Virus record (IMG/VR): IMGVR_UViG_3300010396_000087
Span: 1-29,118 of that record
Strand: one strand, 5' to 3'
DNA length: 29,118 nucleotides
Origin: a virus
The first letter of the stretch is position 1. Every line of letters starts with the position of its first letter. This document shows positions 17,362-24,543 of the stretch, piece after piece. The notes under the pieces are model-generated. The model had not been told where the DNA came from and made no database searches. It was given only the letters and a program-made list of their open reading frames with translations. The translations under genes and the position numbers were made by a program.

Positions 17362-17493
17362 CTAGTCAACTTCCTTCTGGATGAGTGCTGCTACTTGGCT
17401 TGCCTGAAGAGGTTCACCCTCTTTCGGATCGCCATACAGCGGCTCAGGCGGGGCGTTCGTATCAACAGGATACAAGTAGCCACTACTATCCAT
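17362..17493 (-). CDS. Small protein downstream of the homing endonuclease
   Basis: 43 residues from the ATG at 17493, which overlaps the endonuclease stop (AATAATGGATAG). It begins MDSSGYLYPVDTNAPPEP and is Pro/Glu-rich. Its first seven residues closely match those of the LAGLIDADG protein (MDASGYL), which suggests the endonuclease arrived at the 5' end of this gene. A longer frame upstream to 17544 is just endonuclease sequence in another frame. No family is recognised. Confidence 0.6.
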   Translation of the reverse strand: MDSSGYLYPVDTNAPPEPLYGDPKEGEPLQASQVAALIQKEVD

Positions 17494-17836
17494 TATTCCA
17501 CCGTTGGATTGCTTCAGATATTCGCGCCTTACGACGCTCTCCAAGCCACGGGAATATGGCGTTAGCGAGCAAGAGGCATTCTGCTCTGTTTCCTATGCGC
17601 CACTGATACATGGGCTTCTTCTTCGGCCCCATGCGGCTAGGAGAGGTTTTGGGAATAACCTTACCAAAACCTGCAACCTGGCAAACTCTGTCCAACACGT
17701 CTTTGTCGGTCATGCAAATAGTCATGCGGACGGTATTGCACTTTTTGTCGAAATCTAGAGTTCCCTCACCCTCAAAGATACCTGCCAGCCACGCGATTTC
17801 ATCCGCACGTCTATTCAAGTATCCTGACGCATCCAT
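17486..17836 (-). CDS. LAGLIDADG homing endonuclease (single motif)
   Basis: 116 residues. The motif IAWLAGIFEGEGTLDF near residues 13-28 is the LAGLIDADG helix with its catalytic acidic residue. The following strands (VRMTICMTDKDVLDRVCQ, then YQWRIGNRAECLLLANAIFP) fit the family core. Single-motif enzymes act as dimers. It lies free-standing inside the head operon, not in an intron that can be seen. The start overlaps the previous stop as TAATG. The first residues MDASGYL mimic the next gene's start. Such genes spread by cutting homologous DNA that lacks them. Confidence 0.85.
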   Translation of the reverse strand: MDASGYLNRRADEIAWLAGIFEGEGTLDFDKKCNTVRMTICMTDKDVLDRVCQVAGFGKVIPKTSPSRMGPKKKPMYQWRIGNRAECLLLANAIFPWLGERRKARISEAIQRWNNG

Positions 17837-18150
17837 TAAACGTTAGGGTCCGTCCACTGAGGCTCTAGATAAGCCTCGCCTCGGTGATGGAAGTGAACAA
17901 CGCGGCCATCCGGGGTTACACCCAGACGGCGTGCGGCGGCGTGTTGAAGAGCGGCTAGTTGCTCTGCTGAGGCAACACCGTCGTCTGCCTCTTCCTCTTC
18001 TTGCTTCGCCACTTCTTCGTCGTGAGGCTTACGAGAGCGCTTCTTGGCTGGCTTCTCTTCCTCTTCGACGTGCTCTTCCTCAGCTTCAGGCTCAGGAGAG
18101 ACAGCGATCTCTTCTTCAGGGGCTTCTTCTACAGTCTCTTCGTCAGACAT
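17836..18150 (-). CDS. Highly acidic small head protein
   Basis: 104 residues. Residues 1-60 are almost all Glu/Asp/Lys with a short KKRSRKP block. The C-terminal 45 form a small domain AALQHAAARRLGVTPDGRVV ending in TDPNV. That end resembles the DPNL ends of the neighbouring proteins 18315-18509 and 18518-18766. The ribosome site AAGGAA lies before the ATG. Function is unknown; the charge suggests pairing with the basic protein at 16888-17361. Confidence 0.65.
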   Translation of the reverse strand: MSDEETVEEAPEEEIAVSPEPEAEEEHVEEEEKPAKKRSRKPHDEEVAKQEEEEADDGVASAEQLAALQHAAARRLGVTPDGRVVHFHHRGEAYLEPQWTDPNV

Positions 18151-18159
18151 TAGCGTTCC

Positions 18160-18315
18160 TTAGTTGGTGACGTAACCGTAGAATGGGTCGAACGTCACGT
18201 TGGCCCCATTACCGGTGAACCCGGTGTTGGTGTTACCGTTGTTGGGCAGCGTCCCAGTCTGAACAGACGGGTCATACTGTATGAACCCAGCATTATTACC
18301 AGTCGTAGGAATCAT
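18160..18315 (-). CDS. 51-residue protein, third member of a small family after the portal
   Basis: 51 residues, beginning MIPTTGNNAG. It contains QTGTLP as in the next upstream gene (18315-18509) and TFDPFYGYV close to TFDSFYGYV of the gene at 18518-18766. Start and upstream stop overlap as TAATG, and it is in line with the operon. These shared motifs argue it is a real gene despite its length. Function is unknown. Confidence 0.7.
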   Translation of the reverse strand: MIPTTGNNAGFIQYDPSVQTGTLPNNGNTNTGFTGNGANVTFDPFYGYVTN

Positions 18316-18509
18316 TATAGGTTCGGGTCTCCGGCCTTGTGTCCAGCCTGGCGTGGGGTCACCTGGTCAGCCAGGTTCGTGAACGTCGTTGGAAGGTAGC
18401 CCAAGAATTCGTCAGCGACATTCGAAATGTGAGCCTCTGGATTCTTAACAGAAACCTTCGCTGGAAGGGTACCAGTCTGATTGCGGGTCGGGCTAAGATT
18501 GGTTGCCAT
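18315..18509 (-). CDS. 64-residue protein, second member of the small family
   Basis: 64 residues. It has QTGTLPAKVSVKNPEAH, shared in part with the 51-residue protein, and ends AGHKAGDPNL, close to the end HNAGDPNL of the 82-residue protein. This suggests duplication and loss of parts. No known family. It is likely expressed with the portal gene. Confidence 0.65.
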   Translation of the reverse strand: MATNLSPTRNQTGTLPAKVSVKNPEAHISNVADEFLGYLPTTFTNLADQVTPRQAGHKAGDPNL

Positions 18510-18517
18510 CTGCGTCC

Positions 18518-18766
18518 TTAAAGGTTAGGGTCGCCAGCATTGTGCGTCACAATCGGAACACCGTTGATAGCACCGCGGGGAAGGGTCTGGTTGGATAGGT
18601 TGGTCAAGGAAAGCGGGCCGACATAGCCATAGAAGGAGTCAAAAGTCTCAATGTTCTGAGCCTTGTATCCGCCATCCGGCCAGTTGCCGTCACCTTGAGC
18701 GGTCTGCTGAGTAAATGATGGCGGGGAACCAGCTTGGTTATCTTCTGGGTAGCCGGGAGTAGCCAT
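18518..18766 (-). CDS. 82-residue protein, first member of the small family, overlapping the portal stop
   Basis: 82 residues. The N-terminus is Gly/Pro/Gln-rich; the core TFDSFYGYVGPLSLTNLSN and end HNAGDPNL are shared in pieces with the next two genes. The start overlaps the portal stop (TAATG). Function is unknown. Its tight coupling suggests a structural role near the portal or capsid, but that is inference. Confidence 0.65.
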   Translation of the reverse strand: MATPGYPEDNQAGSPPSFTQQTAQGDGNWPDGGYKAQNIETFDSFYGYVGPLSLTNLSNQTLPRGAINGVPIVTHNAGDPNL

Positions 18767-20412
18767 TAATCCTCAATCTCAAGTCCGTCTAGCACGGCAC
18801 GGGTACGCTCTTGGTACTCGCGCCATGCGGTCTCTAGGTTCTTCCGTTCCTCTTCCTCCATGAATGGAGTGCGGTAATGCCCATGTGGATTGACGATGGA
18901 CTCAACCGTGTCTTCGTAGTCATATGACTCGTCTGGCTTAGGTGGTGACCCAGACGTTGGCGTCTTCGGTCCCATTGTCTTCACTGGCTTAGTCTTGTTA
19001 GGCTTGCCAGGAGCAGCACCCGGAGCGTTAGTCATGGGCGGGTTCTTGATAGCGTCAGTCTGAGCGGCCTGAGCCTCAACGGCCCCTTGCACAACCGACA
19101 GGTTGGCAGCCGAAAGGTCAGACATATCGCGCCATGCCACAAGGTTCTGGCGGTCAACGATGATAGCCACGTCGCCACCATCAACAGGTGGCTCACCGAT
19201 CTCTCGGCGCAGGCGGTTCAGCGTGTATGACCCGTTGCGGACTCGCATATCGCGAATCTGCTCAATAGTCATATCGTCGCGCCAGTCAACCTCACCGAAC
19301 TTCATGTGCCAGTCGTCAATTCCGTAGCACAGGTAAAGCAGGCGGAAGCTAAACTTCTCAAGCACCAGTTCGCCCAACGGACCACAGGTGTTTACTCGGA
19401 AGGATCGGTCTTGGGACGTGCCCTGACCGCCACCGATGTTGGCAGACTCGATAACGCCCACCTTTGAAGGTGGTACGCCGAATCCCGAAATAATCTCGTC
19501 ACGGCAGCCGGTCTTGACGCCCTGCCATTCGGCAAGCTTATTGACGCCGAGTTCCTTAACGGCAGCCCCACCCTTGGTTTCGAACATATTACCAATGTTC
19601 TTTGCACCAAGGTTTCGTACAAGATACTGCTGCTGCAAACGCAGTTGCTCAGACAGCGGTAGGGCGATAGGCCAGTCAGTGTGAAGACGTGGCGGGTCAC
19701 CCTTGCGCATCGTTTCCTGGATCAGCCCAGAAGTAAAGAGCCAGATCGTGATAGGAACGTAGTTCTTCTGCGTTGGGGAGACACCGTAGAGTCCCGCACC
19801 CGGCGCAGGCAGCTTAATGTGGATAACCTGGTTGGGAGCGAACTTCACTTCCTGACCGGTTTCCATGCGCTGGAAATAACCAGTAACCTTACCGTGAGGG
19901 TTACCCAGCACGTCCATAGTGCGTGGGTCCAACGGGTATAGAGCTACTGGGTCGCCATCCTTGTAGACAACCTCAGTGAAGGAGTCTCCAAAGATGAGTA
20001 GGTCGGTGATGACGCCCACCATAAGCTGGCGGATGTCATCCTCTTCGTTGACATACTGTAGAAGACGCTGTACCTTAGCAACAGGAGCAGGCGTGTCAGG
20101 CGCTACTACATCAGCGCGGTTCTGATAGTCAAGCGAGTTTGGTACGCACTGGATTCCACCAGCGGTGATGGAGTGTGCGATAACGTCAATGCAGTCAGCC
20201 ACCCACGGGCAAGACAAGTACGCCTGGAATAGTTGATCCATCCAAGTGCGTCGGTCAAGGGCACCGGAAGTGGTGTTCTGGCCTGGGTTGTCGGAAGTAG
20301 CGCCACCAATCGGAATCCCCGGTACATAACCTGTACGTGGTGGCGCAGGGAATGTCTTAGGCGCTCTCTGAGCGGCCTCAGTGATCTGCGCGCTCAGTTT
20401 GTTGATTGCCAT
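18766..20412 (-). CDS. Portal protein
   Basis: 548 residues, normal for portals of large-tailed phages. Typical segments include DLLIFGDSFTEVVYKDGDPV, LYPLDPRTMDVLGN, VIHIKLPAPGAGLYGVSPT and the C-terminal helical part DEIISGFGVPPSKVGVIES. Twelve copies form the ring at one capsid vertex through which DNA is pumped. It directly follows the large terminase gene. The ribosome site GGAG precedes the ATG. The C-terminal 70 residues are Pro/Lys-rich and disordered-looking. Confidence 0.92.
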   Translation of the reverse strand: MAINKLSAQITEAAQRAPKTFPAPPRTGYVPGIPIGGATSDNPGQNTTSGALDRRTWMDQLFQAYLSCPWVADCIDVIAHSITAGGIQCVPNSLDYQNRADVVAPDTPAPVAKVQRLLQYVNEEDDIRQLMVGVITDLLIFGDSFTEVVYKDGDPVALYPLDPRTMDVLGNPHGKVTGYFQRMETGQEVKFAPNQVIHIKLPAPGAGLYGVSPTQKNYVPITIWLFTSGLIQETMRKGDPPRLHTDWPIALPLSEQLRLQQQYLVRNLGAKNIGNMFETKGGAAVKELGVNKLAEWQGVKTGCRDEIISGFGVPPSKVGVIESANIGGGQGTSQDRSFRVNTCGPLGELVLEKFSFRLLYLCYGIDDWHMKFGEVDWRDDMTIEQIRDMRVRNGSYTLNRLRREIGEPPVDGGDVAIIVDRQNLVAWRDMSDLSAANLSVVQGAVEAQAAQTDAIKNPPMTNAPGAAPGKPNKTKPVKTMGPKTPTSGSPPKPDESYDYEDTVESIVNPHGHYRTPFMEEEERKNLETAWREYQERTRAVLDGLEIED

Positions 20413-20424
20413 TGAGTCTCCGTA

Positions 20425-22014
20425 TTAGAAGGTCATCCCAAGATTGCCAGCGAATAGTCCACCCGCCAGTGGGCGGTGAGTCTCTATTCCTAGCTGTGCA
20501 TATTGGGCTTCGATAAGTTCCTGATCGGAGGCTGGAATGGGAGCGGTTAGCGACGGGTCATCGTCATAGAAAATCGGACGAGCGTTCGTCCCGACAGCCA
20601 TACACAGGTAGCGAAGAGCGTCCGGCATGTGGTCCGGCACGTTCTTGGTCATTGCGTCGTCTGGGTTCGTGTCAGATCGCGGTAATGCAGGGATGGTGTC
20701 AATAAAATTCGGACACTCGTCACCGAAAACATGCAGATTAGGGCAGCTTTTCCAAATGTTCTCTTGGCCCGCTTCCTCAAGTTTGAGACCCAGTTCCCTG
20801 TGGAATTCGCAGGGCGGTCCTTCGTTAAGGTAGTCGTGTACGCGTGCCCAACCCGTAAGCCGGTCGTTGTCGGCCTGTTGCAAACCGCATCCGTTGAGAG
20901 CGTAGCGTGCGGCGATAGACATTTCAGTGCCACGGTTCCCCCACATGGACGGGTCTGCGACACGGATAACAAACTCTTCCCCCGCGTGAACCTCGTCCTC
21001 CACGATGATTCTTGCCTGGTCGGCTGTGTCTACGAATGATGCGTAACGTTCGCGGTACACCCACAGGCGTCCGTCGTTGTCACAGTCAGCCCAACAGACT
21101 GCCCATTGGTCACGCCAGCCCCAGTCAATACCGCAATAGCGCTGCCACGACATCGGAAGTGGCTTAGCGTGAACGTTCCATTGTTCGTTCGTAATAACAT
21201 GGCGATCACGTCGCCACTGTTCGAAGAACTGTCCGGGTGCTGCATCCCAGTCACCGTCACGCATCGCAGCACGACGCTGAGGGTCTGGGATAGAGTTCAA
21301 AACCTTGATATAGCCTTGGTCAACGTGCGGGTTGTCGGTGACCTTCGCCGGAATGAAGGCTATTGTGCGATCATCCTCATCTCGGATGATATCTTTGCCG
21401 TGATTTGTAGGGGTGATGAAGCGCTGGCGGAGATAGGAGTGGGAAACTCCACCTGGGTTCGTAGCAAGGCGCAGCCCAATCACGGGAAGGTCACGACGAC
21501 CAGAGCGAAGACGCTCTTCAATTCGTTGCAAGACTGCCGGGGCCATTAGAGAAGCCTCGTCAATGCAGAACAGCTGGTACTCACCACCGAGCAGTCGGGA
21601 GGCGTCCTTCTCGTTCTCGGCGTAGGTAAAGTTAATGATAGACCCGTTCGGGAATTTCAGAACGTGGTCAGCTTGGTTCCACCGTGCGTTGAACGCATGG
21701 CACCATTCGCGCTTGGAGAGTTCGGCAAGGAAGGACTCTTCCAACTCACCGTATGTGCGTCGAATACAGCCAATGCGCATGCCGGGGAAGTTCACGGCAT
21801 TATGGATGGCTTCCAGCGTCATAGCCGCTGACTTGCCACCACCAGCAGCACCGCCGTAGAGGATAGCGTTAATGCGCTCTCGGCTTAGCTTGTGGAACTG
21901 CTTCTGCTTCTTTGTCGGAACGTAACCAAGCGGCTCAAATACGTCAATCTCTGACGGCTTTAGAGCCTCGCCTAGTGCGTCCGCAAAAGGATTAGACTCC
22001 CGTGGTCCGCTCAA
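20425..22014 (-). CDS. terL: Terminase large subunit
   Basis: 529 residues. The ATPase motor is clear: Walker A GGAAGGGKS at about 54-62 and Walker B FCIDEAS at about 149-155. The RNase H-like nuclease begins at GIDWGWRDQWAV (Asp296) with further acidic residues near VADPSMW and before DAMTKNVPDHMPDALRY. It drives DNA packaging and cuts the concatemer. The start is TTG with the ribosome site GGAAG 5 nt upstream, overlapping the end of the preceding gene by 23 bp. No clear small terminase is recognised; candidates are the small genes just upstream. Confidence 0.95.
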   Translation of the reverse strand: MSGPRESNPFADALGEALKPSEIDVFEPLGYVPTKKQKQFHKLSRERINAILYGGAAGGGKSAAMTLEAIHNAVNFPGMRIGCIRRTYGELEESFLAELSKREWCHAFNARWNQADHVLKFPNGSIINFTYAENEKDASRLLGGEYQLFCIDEASLMAPAVLQRIEERLRSGRRDLPVIGLRLATNPGGVSHSYLRQRFITPTNHGKDIIRDEDDRTIAFIPAKVTDNPHVDQGYIKVLNSIPDPQRRAAMRDGDWDAAPGQFFEQWRRDRHVITNEQWNVHAKPLPMSWQRYCGIDWGWRDQWAVCWADCDNDGRLWVYRERYASFVDTADQARIIVEDEVHAGEEFVIRVADPSMWGNRGTEMSIAARYALNGCGLQQADNDRLTGWARVHDYLNEGPPCEFHRELGLKLEEAGQENIWKSCPNLHVFGDECPNFIDTIPALPRSDTNPDDAMTKNVPDHMPDALRYLCMAVGTNARPIFYDDDPSLTAPIPASDQELIEAQYAQLGIETHRPLAGGLFAGNLGMTF

Positions 22015-22207
22015 TGGACTTCCGGATGAATGCGTTAACAGCGTTGTACATCTGTTGTTTTGGGTCCTTCTCGTCTAGCACCTGTTCTCTGCAATAGAGA
22101 CAGAGATATAGGGCTAGTTCCTCCACGCGACGAGCGTTGGGGTAGAAGGCGAAGTCTGCATGGTTGTTGCAGTCTTCACTCCCACAGTCGGGTGTCTTAT
22201 TCGTCAT
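21992..22207 (-). CDS. Small Cys-rich protein upstream of the terminase
   Basis: 71 residues with two Cys pairs (CGSEDC and CLYC), a possible zinc-binding knuckle. The end is helical (MYNAVNAFIRKSIER). It overlaps both neighbours. The position just before the large terminase makes a DNA-binding or packaging role possible, but this is unproven. Confidence 0.6.
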   Translation of the reverse strand: MTNKTPDCGSEDCNNHADFAFYPNARRVEELALYLCLYCREQVLDEKDPKQQMYNAVNAFIRKSIERTTGV

Positions 22208-22460
22208 CTTCTACGGTTGCTAGGTCAAAAACCTTTTGAACGGCACAACCCAGAGCACTCCAAAGGAATGCTAGGCTGTTGATCTTGTTGGCCTGTGCGA
22301 AAGCTACTGCTAACTCTGCCTCACGGGCACGGGTTTGGTAGTCTTGCAAGGCTTCGTAGTTCGTCTTGCCAAGAGTCCTAATAAGGTACTCTTCGCCCTC
22401 TCCCACAGCACCCTTAAAGTCGGCCTCTGGGAAAGAGAACTCTTCTTCTTGATCAGGCAA
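22197..22460 (-). CDS. Small acidic helical protein
   Basis: 87 residues from a TTG start with a very good ribosome site (GGAGG, 8 nt upstream). It contains ALQDYQTRAREAELAVAFAQ, a likely long helix, and an acidic end. No family is recognised. It might be a small terminase component from its place, but no helix-turn-helix is visible. Confidence 0.55.
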   Translation of the reverse strand: MPDQEEEFSFPEADFKGAVGEGEEYLIRTLGKTNYEALQDYQTRAREAELAVAFAQANKINSLAFLWSALGCAVQKVFDLATVEDDE

Positions 22461-22472
22461 GCCAGTTTCCTC

Positions 22473-22736
22473 CTACATGGCTAAAAAGTCACTGAGGTTG
22501 TCGCTGCCCGCATCGCGCTCCATAAGGAGTCGAAGGGCTTCCTCATAAACTTCCTGTCTTATGAAATTAGATTGACCTGCCAGCAACCGAATCTGGCGTT
22601 CAGTCAGTCCCAGTAAACGGAAATCGTCGTCCGGGGGTAGTGGAGACACTTCTTCCACTAAATCTTTACCTATATTAGCAGAAACGCTTTGACCAGGACT
22701 ATCAGGATTTTTAGTGTGGTATTCAACGGTATTCAC
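22473..22736 (-). CDS. Small protein with terminal helices, possible packaging factor
   Basis: 87 residues from a GTG at 22736, which overlaps the endonuclease VII stop (TAGTG) and has AGAGG 6 nt upstream. A TTG two codons earlier would overlap the ribosome site. The segment FRLLGLTERQIRLLAGQSNF could form a short DNA-binding helix pair. Function is unknown. Confidence 0.55.
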   Translation of the reverse strand: MNTVEYHTKNPDSPGQSVSANIGKDLVEEVSPLPPDDDFRLLGLTERQIRLLAGQSNFIRQEVYEEALRLLMERDAGSDNLSDFLAM

Positions 22737-23065
22737 TAACAACCTCTATCTCTGATTTCCAGGTATCTAAAGGCTGATCTTACTAAGTTGAAGTCGTCGT
22801 TAAAGAACCCTAGGCCAGCATTACATTTCGAACATAGGATGCCCCTGATGCAGCTGCCACACGAACCTCCACCTGTGCGGCTACAACAGGAATGGTCATG
22901 GTCGATAACCCAACCTCGCTTGCCTGGCTCCTGGGTCTTGCAAATGGCACAACAAAATCGCTGAGATTTGAATAGATCAAACCAGGAAGACTTATCTAGC
23001 TTGTGTTTGCCGATGGACTTCGGAATTCTCTTCCACGGGAGGGTTTCAACGTTAACCGGACGCAT
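22736..23065 (-). CDS. Recombination endonuclease VII-like HNH enzyme
   Basis: 109 residues. It has CAICKTQEPGKRGWVIDHDH, then CIRGILCSKCNAGLGFFND: two zinc-binding Cys pairs around an HNH-type DHDH motif, as in the T4 gp49 endonuclease VII family. These enzymes cut branched DNA such as Holliday junctions, or act as free-standing homing enzymes. It lies two genes upstream of the terminase, where HNH genes often help packaging. Branched-DNA activity is inferred from the family. Confidence 0.85.
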   Translation of the reverse strand: MRPVNVETLPWKRIPKSIGKHKLDKSSWFDLFKSQRFCCAICKTQEPGKRGWVIDHDHSCCSRTGGGSCGSCIRGILCSKCNAGLGFFNDDFNLVRSAFRYLEIRDRGC

Positions 23066-23111
23066 TTTCGGCCTTCCAAGGTCCCCGAATAGCCTTATTC
23101 CCGGCTGACGG

Positions 23112-23675
23112 CTATGGGCATTCTTCTACTAGAACCTCACTGGCGCTGTTTCGAAGCCCGGTCTTATATGAAATCCATGCCTGTCGATCAGGCTTGCCAT
23201 ATCGCCACCAGTCGTTGTAGTCATTTAGACAAAAACCCGCCTTCTCGGCGGGCAACTCCTGACAAATCAGACAGGGGATAGTGGTCGGACGCTGCTTGGC
23301 TTCTTCTACGCTAAAGGCGGCGTGTTCTAGGGCTTGGAGCGCGTCTTCCAGGTGGAAATCGGCCTTTCGAATGAGGTCTAATACACGCTCAGCGACCTTT
23401 CGAACCGGGTCTTGGACCCGATAGCCTGCGATATTTCGAAGGGCAAGTTCTTCTGTAGGTCGCCCGATCCCGTCTTCAGAGGATTTGCTTCCTGAGGTTC
23501 GATCCGCAACTGCCGTTGCAGGAAATCCGTCAGGAGTAGCCGAGATAGAGGCACGTCGAAACAGTTCTGTTATCACGTCCTCATCTAACCGGCCAACGTT
23601 GGCAGTGATGCTGTCAAGCCGACCCTCTACCTCCTTGATCCGCCGCTTGGCGGTGTTGCTCATCCTTGGTGCCAC
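23112..23675 (-). CDS. First gene of the late operon; coiled coil plus Cys-rich end
   Basis: 187 residues starting at GTG with GGGAG 7 nt upstream. The N-terminus is basic and coiled-coil-like (KRRIKEVEGRLDSITANVGR). The C-terminal part has CLICQELPAEKAGFC followed by NDYNDWWRYGKPDR, like a small zinc-finger domain. It is the promoter-proximal gene of the leftward operon. It could be a small terminase or a regulator; neither is proven. Confidence 0.65.
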   Translation of the reverse strand: MAPRMSNTAKRRIKEVEGRLDSITANVGRLDEDVITELFRRASISATPDGFPATAVADRTSGSKSSEDGIGRPTEELALRNIAGYRVQDPVRKVAERVLDLIRKADFHLEDALQALEHAAFSVEEAKQRPTTIPCLICQELPAEKAGFCLNDYNDWWRYGKPDRQAWISYKTGLRNSASEVLVEECP

Positions 23676-23736
23676 TCATTTACTCCCGAACGCGTGTTCA
23701 ATAAAACAGCTTCCCGATGTACTTACTAGGAAATGA

Positions 23737-23765
23737 ATCATACCATACACATTGGTTCTTGTCAA
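23737..23765 (-). promoter_or_regulatory. Sigma-70-type promoter of the leftward late operon
   Basis: On the minus strand TTGACA (23760-23765), a 17-nt spacer and TATGAT (23737-23742). Both boxes are near perfect. It reads into the gene starting at 23675. Confidence 0.85.
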
Positions 23766-23807
23766 GTTTTCTGCGTCCTCAGCCTATTAGCGCGAAAAAC
23801 TTGACAA
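23759..23807. repeat. 12-bp inverted repeat holding both divergent -35 boxes
   Basis: TTGTCAAGTTTT at 23759-23770 is the exact inverse of AAAACTTGACAA at 23796-23807. Each arm contains the -35 box of one of the two divergent promoters. A regulator bound here could control both directions. Confidence 0.75.
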
Positions 23808-23829
23808 TATCGAATTCGTATGATAACGT
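23801..23829 (+). promoter_or_regulatory. Promoter of the rightward tRNA array
   Basis: TTGACA at 23801-23806, 17-nt spacer and TAACGT at 23824-23829 (matches TANNNT). A short hairpin ACGGC-ATTTTT-GCCGT follows at about 23837-23852, before the first tRNA. Confidence 0.7.
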
Positions 23830-23858
23830 AGTAGTACGGCATTTTTGCCGTCGCACTT

Positions 23859-23929
23859 AGGGGTGTGGTGTAGTGGTAGCGCGATGGTCTCCAAAACCGT
23901 CAGCGAGGGTTCGATTCCTTCCACCCCTG
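23859..23929 (+). tRNA. tRNA-Trp (CCA)
   Basis: Full cloverleaf of 71 nt. The acceptor AGGGGTG pairs with CACCCCT, the anticodon loop is CTCCAAA, and the T arm is GAGGG-TTCGATT-CCTTC. The 3' CCA is not encoded. Confidence 0.92.
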
Positions 23930-24093
23930 CTGAAGTACCTCGCTTGAACGGGAAAGTGACCTGGGGAACTCAGGTAAGACACCCTCTATGGGGCGAGCAG
24001 CAGTGAACATACCGGTGCGACCGCCATAAAACGCCGGGTACATCTTACCACAACCGGGTGGTGAAAGCCTCTGGCTTTTAGCTGCCCGGTCAT
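23930..24093 (+). other. Structured spacer between tRNA-Trp and tRNA-Tyr
   Basis: No gene is seen. It contains hairpins ACCTG-GGGAACT-CAGGT and a nested one, ACCGGG (24053-24058) with CCCGGT (24085-24090) around AAAGCC-TCT-GGCTTT, directly before tRNA-Tyr. No T-run follows, so it is more likely a processing structure than a terminator. Confidence 0.5.
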
Positions 24094-24178
24094 CGGTGTA
24101 AGGCAACTATTGGTTTGTTGCGGCTGGCTGTAACCCAGTTCCTTAATTGGATGGTGGGTTCGATTCCCTCTACACCGA
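24094..24178 (+). tRNA. tRNA-Tyr (GTA)
   Basis: 85 nt, class II with a long variable arm, as bacterial Tyr tRNAs have. Acceptor CGGTGTA/TACACCG, anticodon loop CTGTAAC, variable stem TCC/GGA, T loop TTCGATT. Confidence 0.88.
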
Positions 24179-24183
24179 CTCAT

Positions 24184-24255
24184 GGGGTCCTAGTGATAAT
24201 GGTAGCACTCCTGGTTTGCACCCAGGCGGTAGGGGTTCGACTCCCCTGGATTCCA
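24184..24255 (+). tRNA. tRNA-Ala (TGC)
   Basis: 72 nt. Acceptor GGGGTCC/GGATTCC with two wobble pairs, anticodon loop TTTGCAC on a CCTGG/CCAGG stem, T arm AGGGG-TTCGACT-CCCCT, discriminator A. Confidence 0.88.
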
Positions 24256-24327
24256 CTTGGTAGGGCCGAAGAGATGTCGGTTATCGTCTATAAAACGGAA
24301 AGAGCGGTTCGACTCCGCACCCCAAGG
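24256..24327 (+). ncRNA. Repeated structured element R1 (tRNA-sized, tRNA-like)
   Basis: Begins at the base after tRNA-Ala. The closing stem is CTTGG/CCAAG; core hairpin GCCGA-AGAGATG-TCGGT, then TTAT-CGTCT-ATAA. It also has a T-arm-like GCGG-TTCGACT-CCGC. Read as a tRNA it would be 72 nt with loop CTATAAA (anticodon ATA) and mismatches in the acceptor and anticodon stems. It is either a decayed tRNA or a member of the repeated element family. A 7-bp hairpin CCCAAGG-TATT-CCTTGGG follows. Confidence 0.5.
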
Positions 24328-24400
24328 TATTCCTTGGGACTTAGTGTAACGGCTTGCACAGAAAAACGTCGGCGCTCACCCCATGCCTTACCTTGTTTTT

Positions 24401-24535
24401 GCTGGGTCGAAGAAGATCGGTTATCACTCCATGATCGGAGCCAGAGGACACTCCCCGAAGGGTGTCAGATAACACTGGTTCCTCTAAATCCTGGGATATG
24501 TGAACCCCAGGTTCGGTTTTCATACCATATCCAGC
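24401..24535 (+). ncRNA. Repeated structured element R2 (135 nt) with alternative terminator
   Basis: Closing stem GCTGGGT (24401-24407) with ATCCAGC (24529-24535); core GGGTCGA-AGAAGA-TCGGTTATC. GTTATC then pairs with GATAAC after a 42-nt insert that itself forms two hairpins. The internal CTGGGATATG (24491-24500) can instead pair with CATATCCAG (24526-24534) and is followed by CTATTTTTT, a terminator-like form. It directly follows a T-run. No known RNA family is recognised. Confidence 0.5.
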
Positions 24536-24543
24536 TATTTTTT
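24491..24543 (+). terminator. Terminator-like hairpin at the end of element R2
   Basis: CTGG(G)ATATG pairs with CATATCCAG with one bulge, followed by CTATTTTTT. Its 3' arm is also the closing strand of element R2, so the two folds exclude each other. Confidence 0.5.

Noticed and set aside
24331-24357. tRNA-like 5' half (CCTTGGG, then TTAGTGTAACGG and GCAC)
   Set aside because: No matching 3' acceptor or anticodon arm lies downstream; at most a tRNA remnant.
24476-24492. Loop CTCTAAA that would give a CTA (amber suppressor) anticodon
   Set aside because: The flanking bases do not form a 5-bp anticodon stem and no T arm or acceptor fits.
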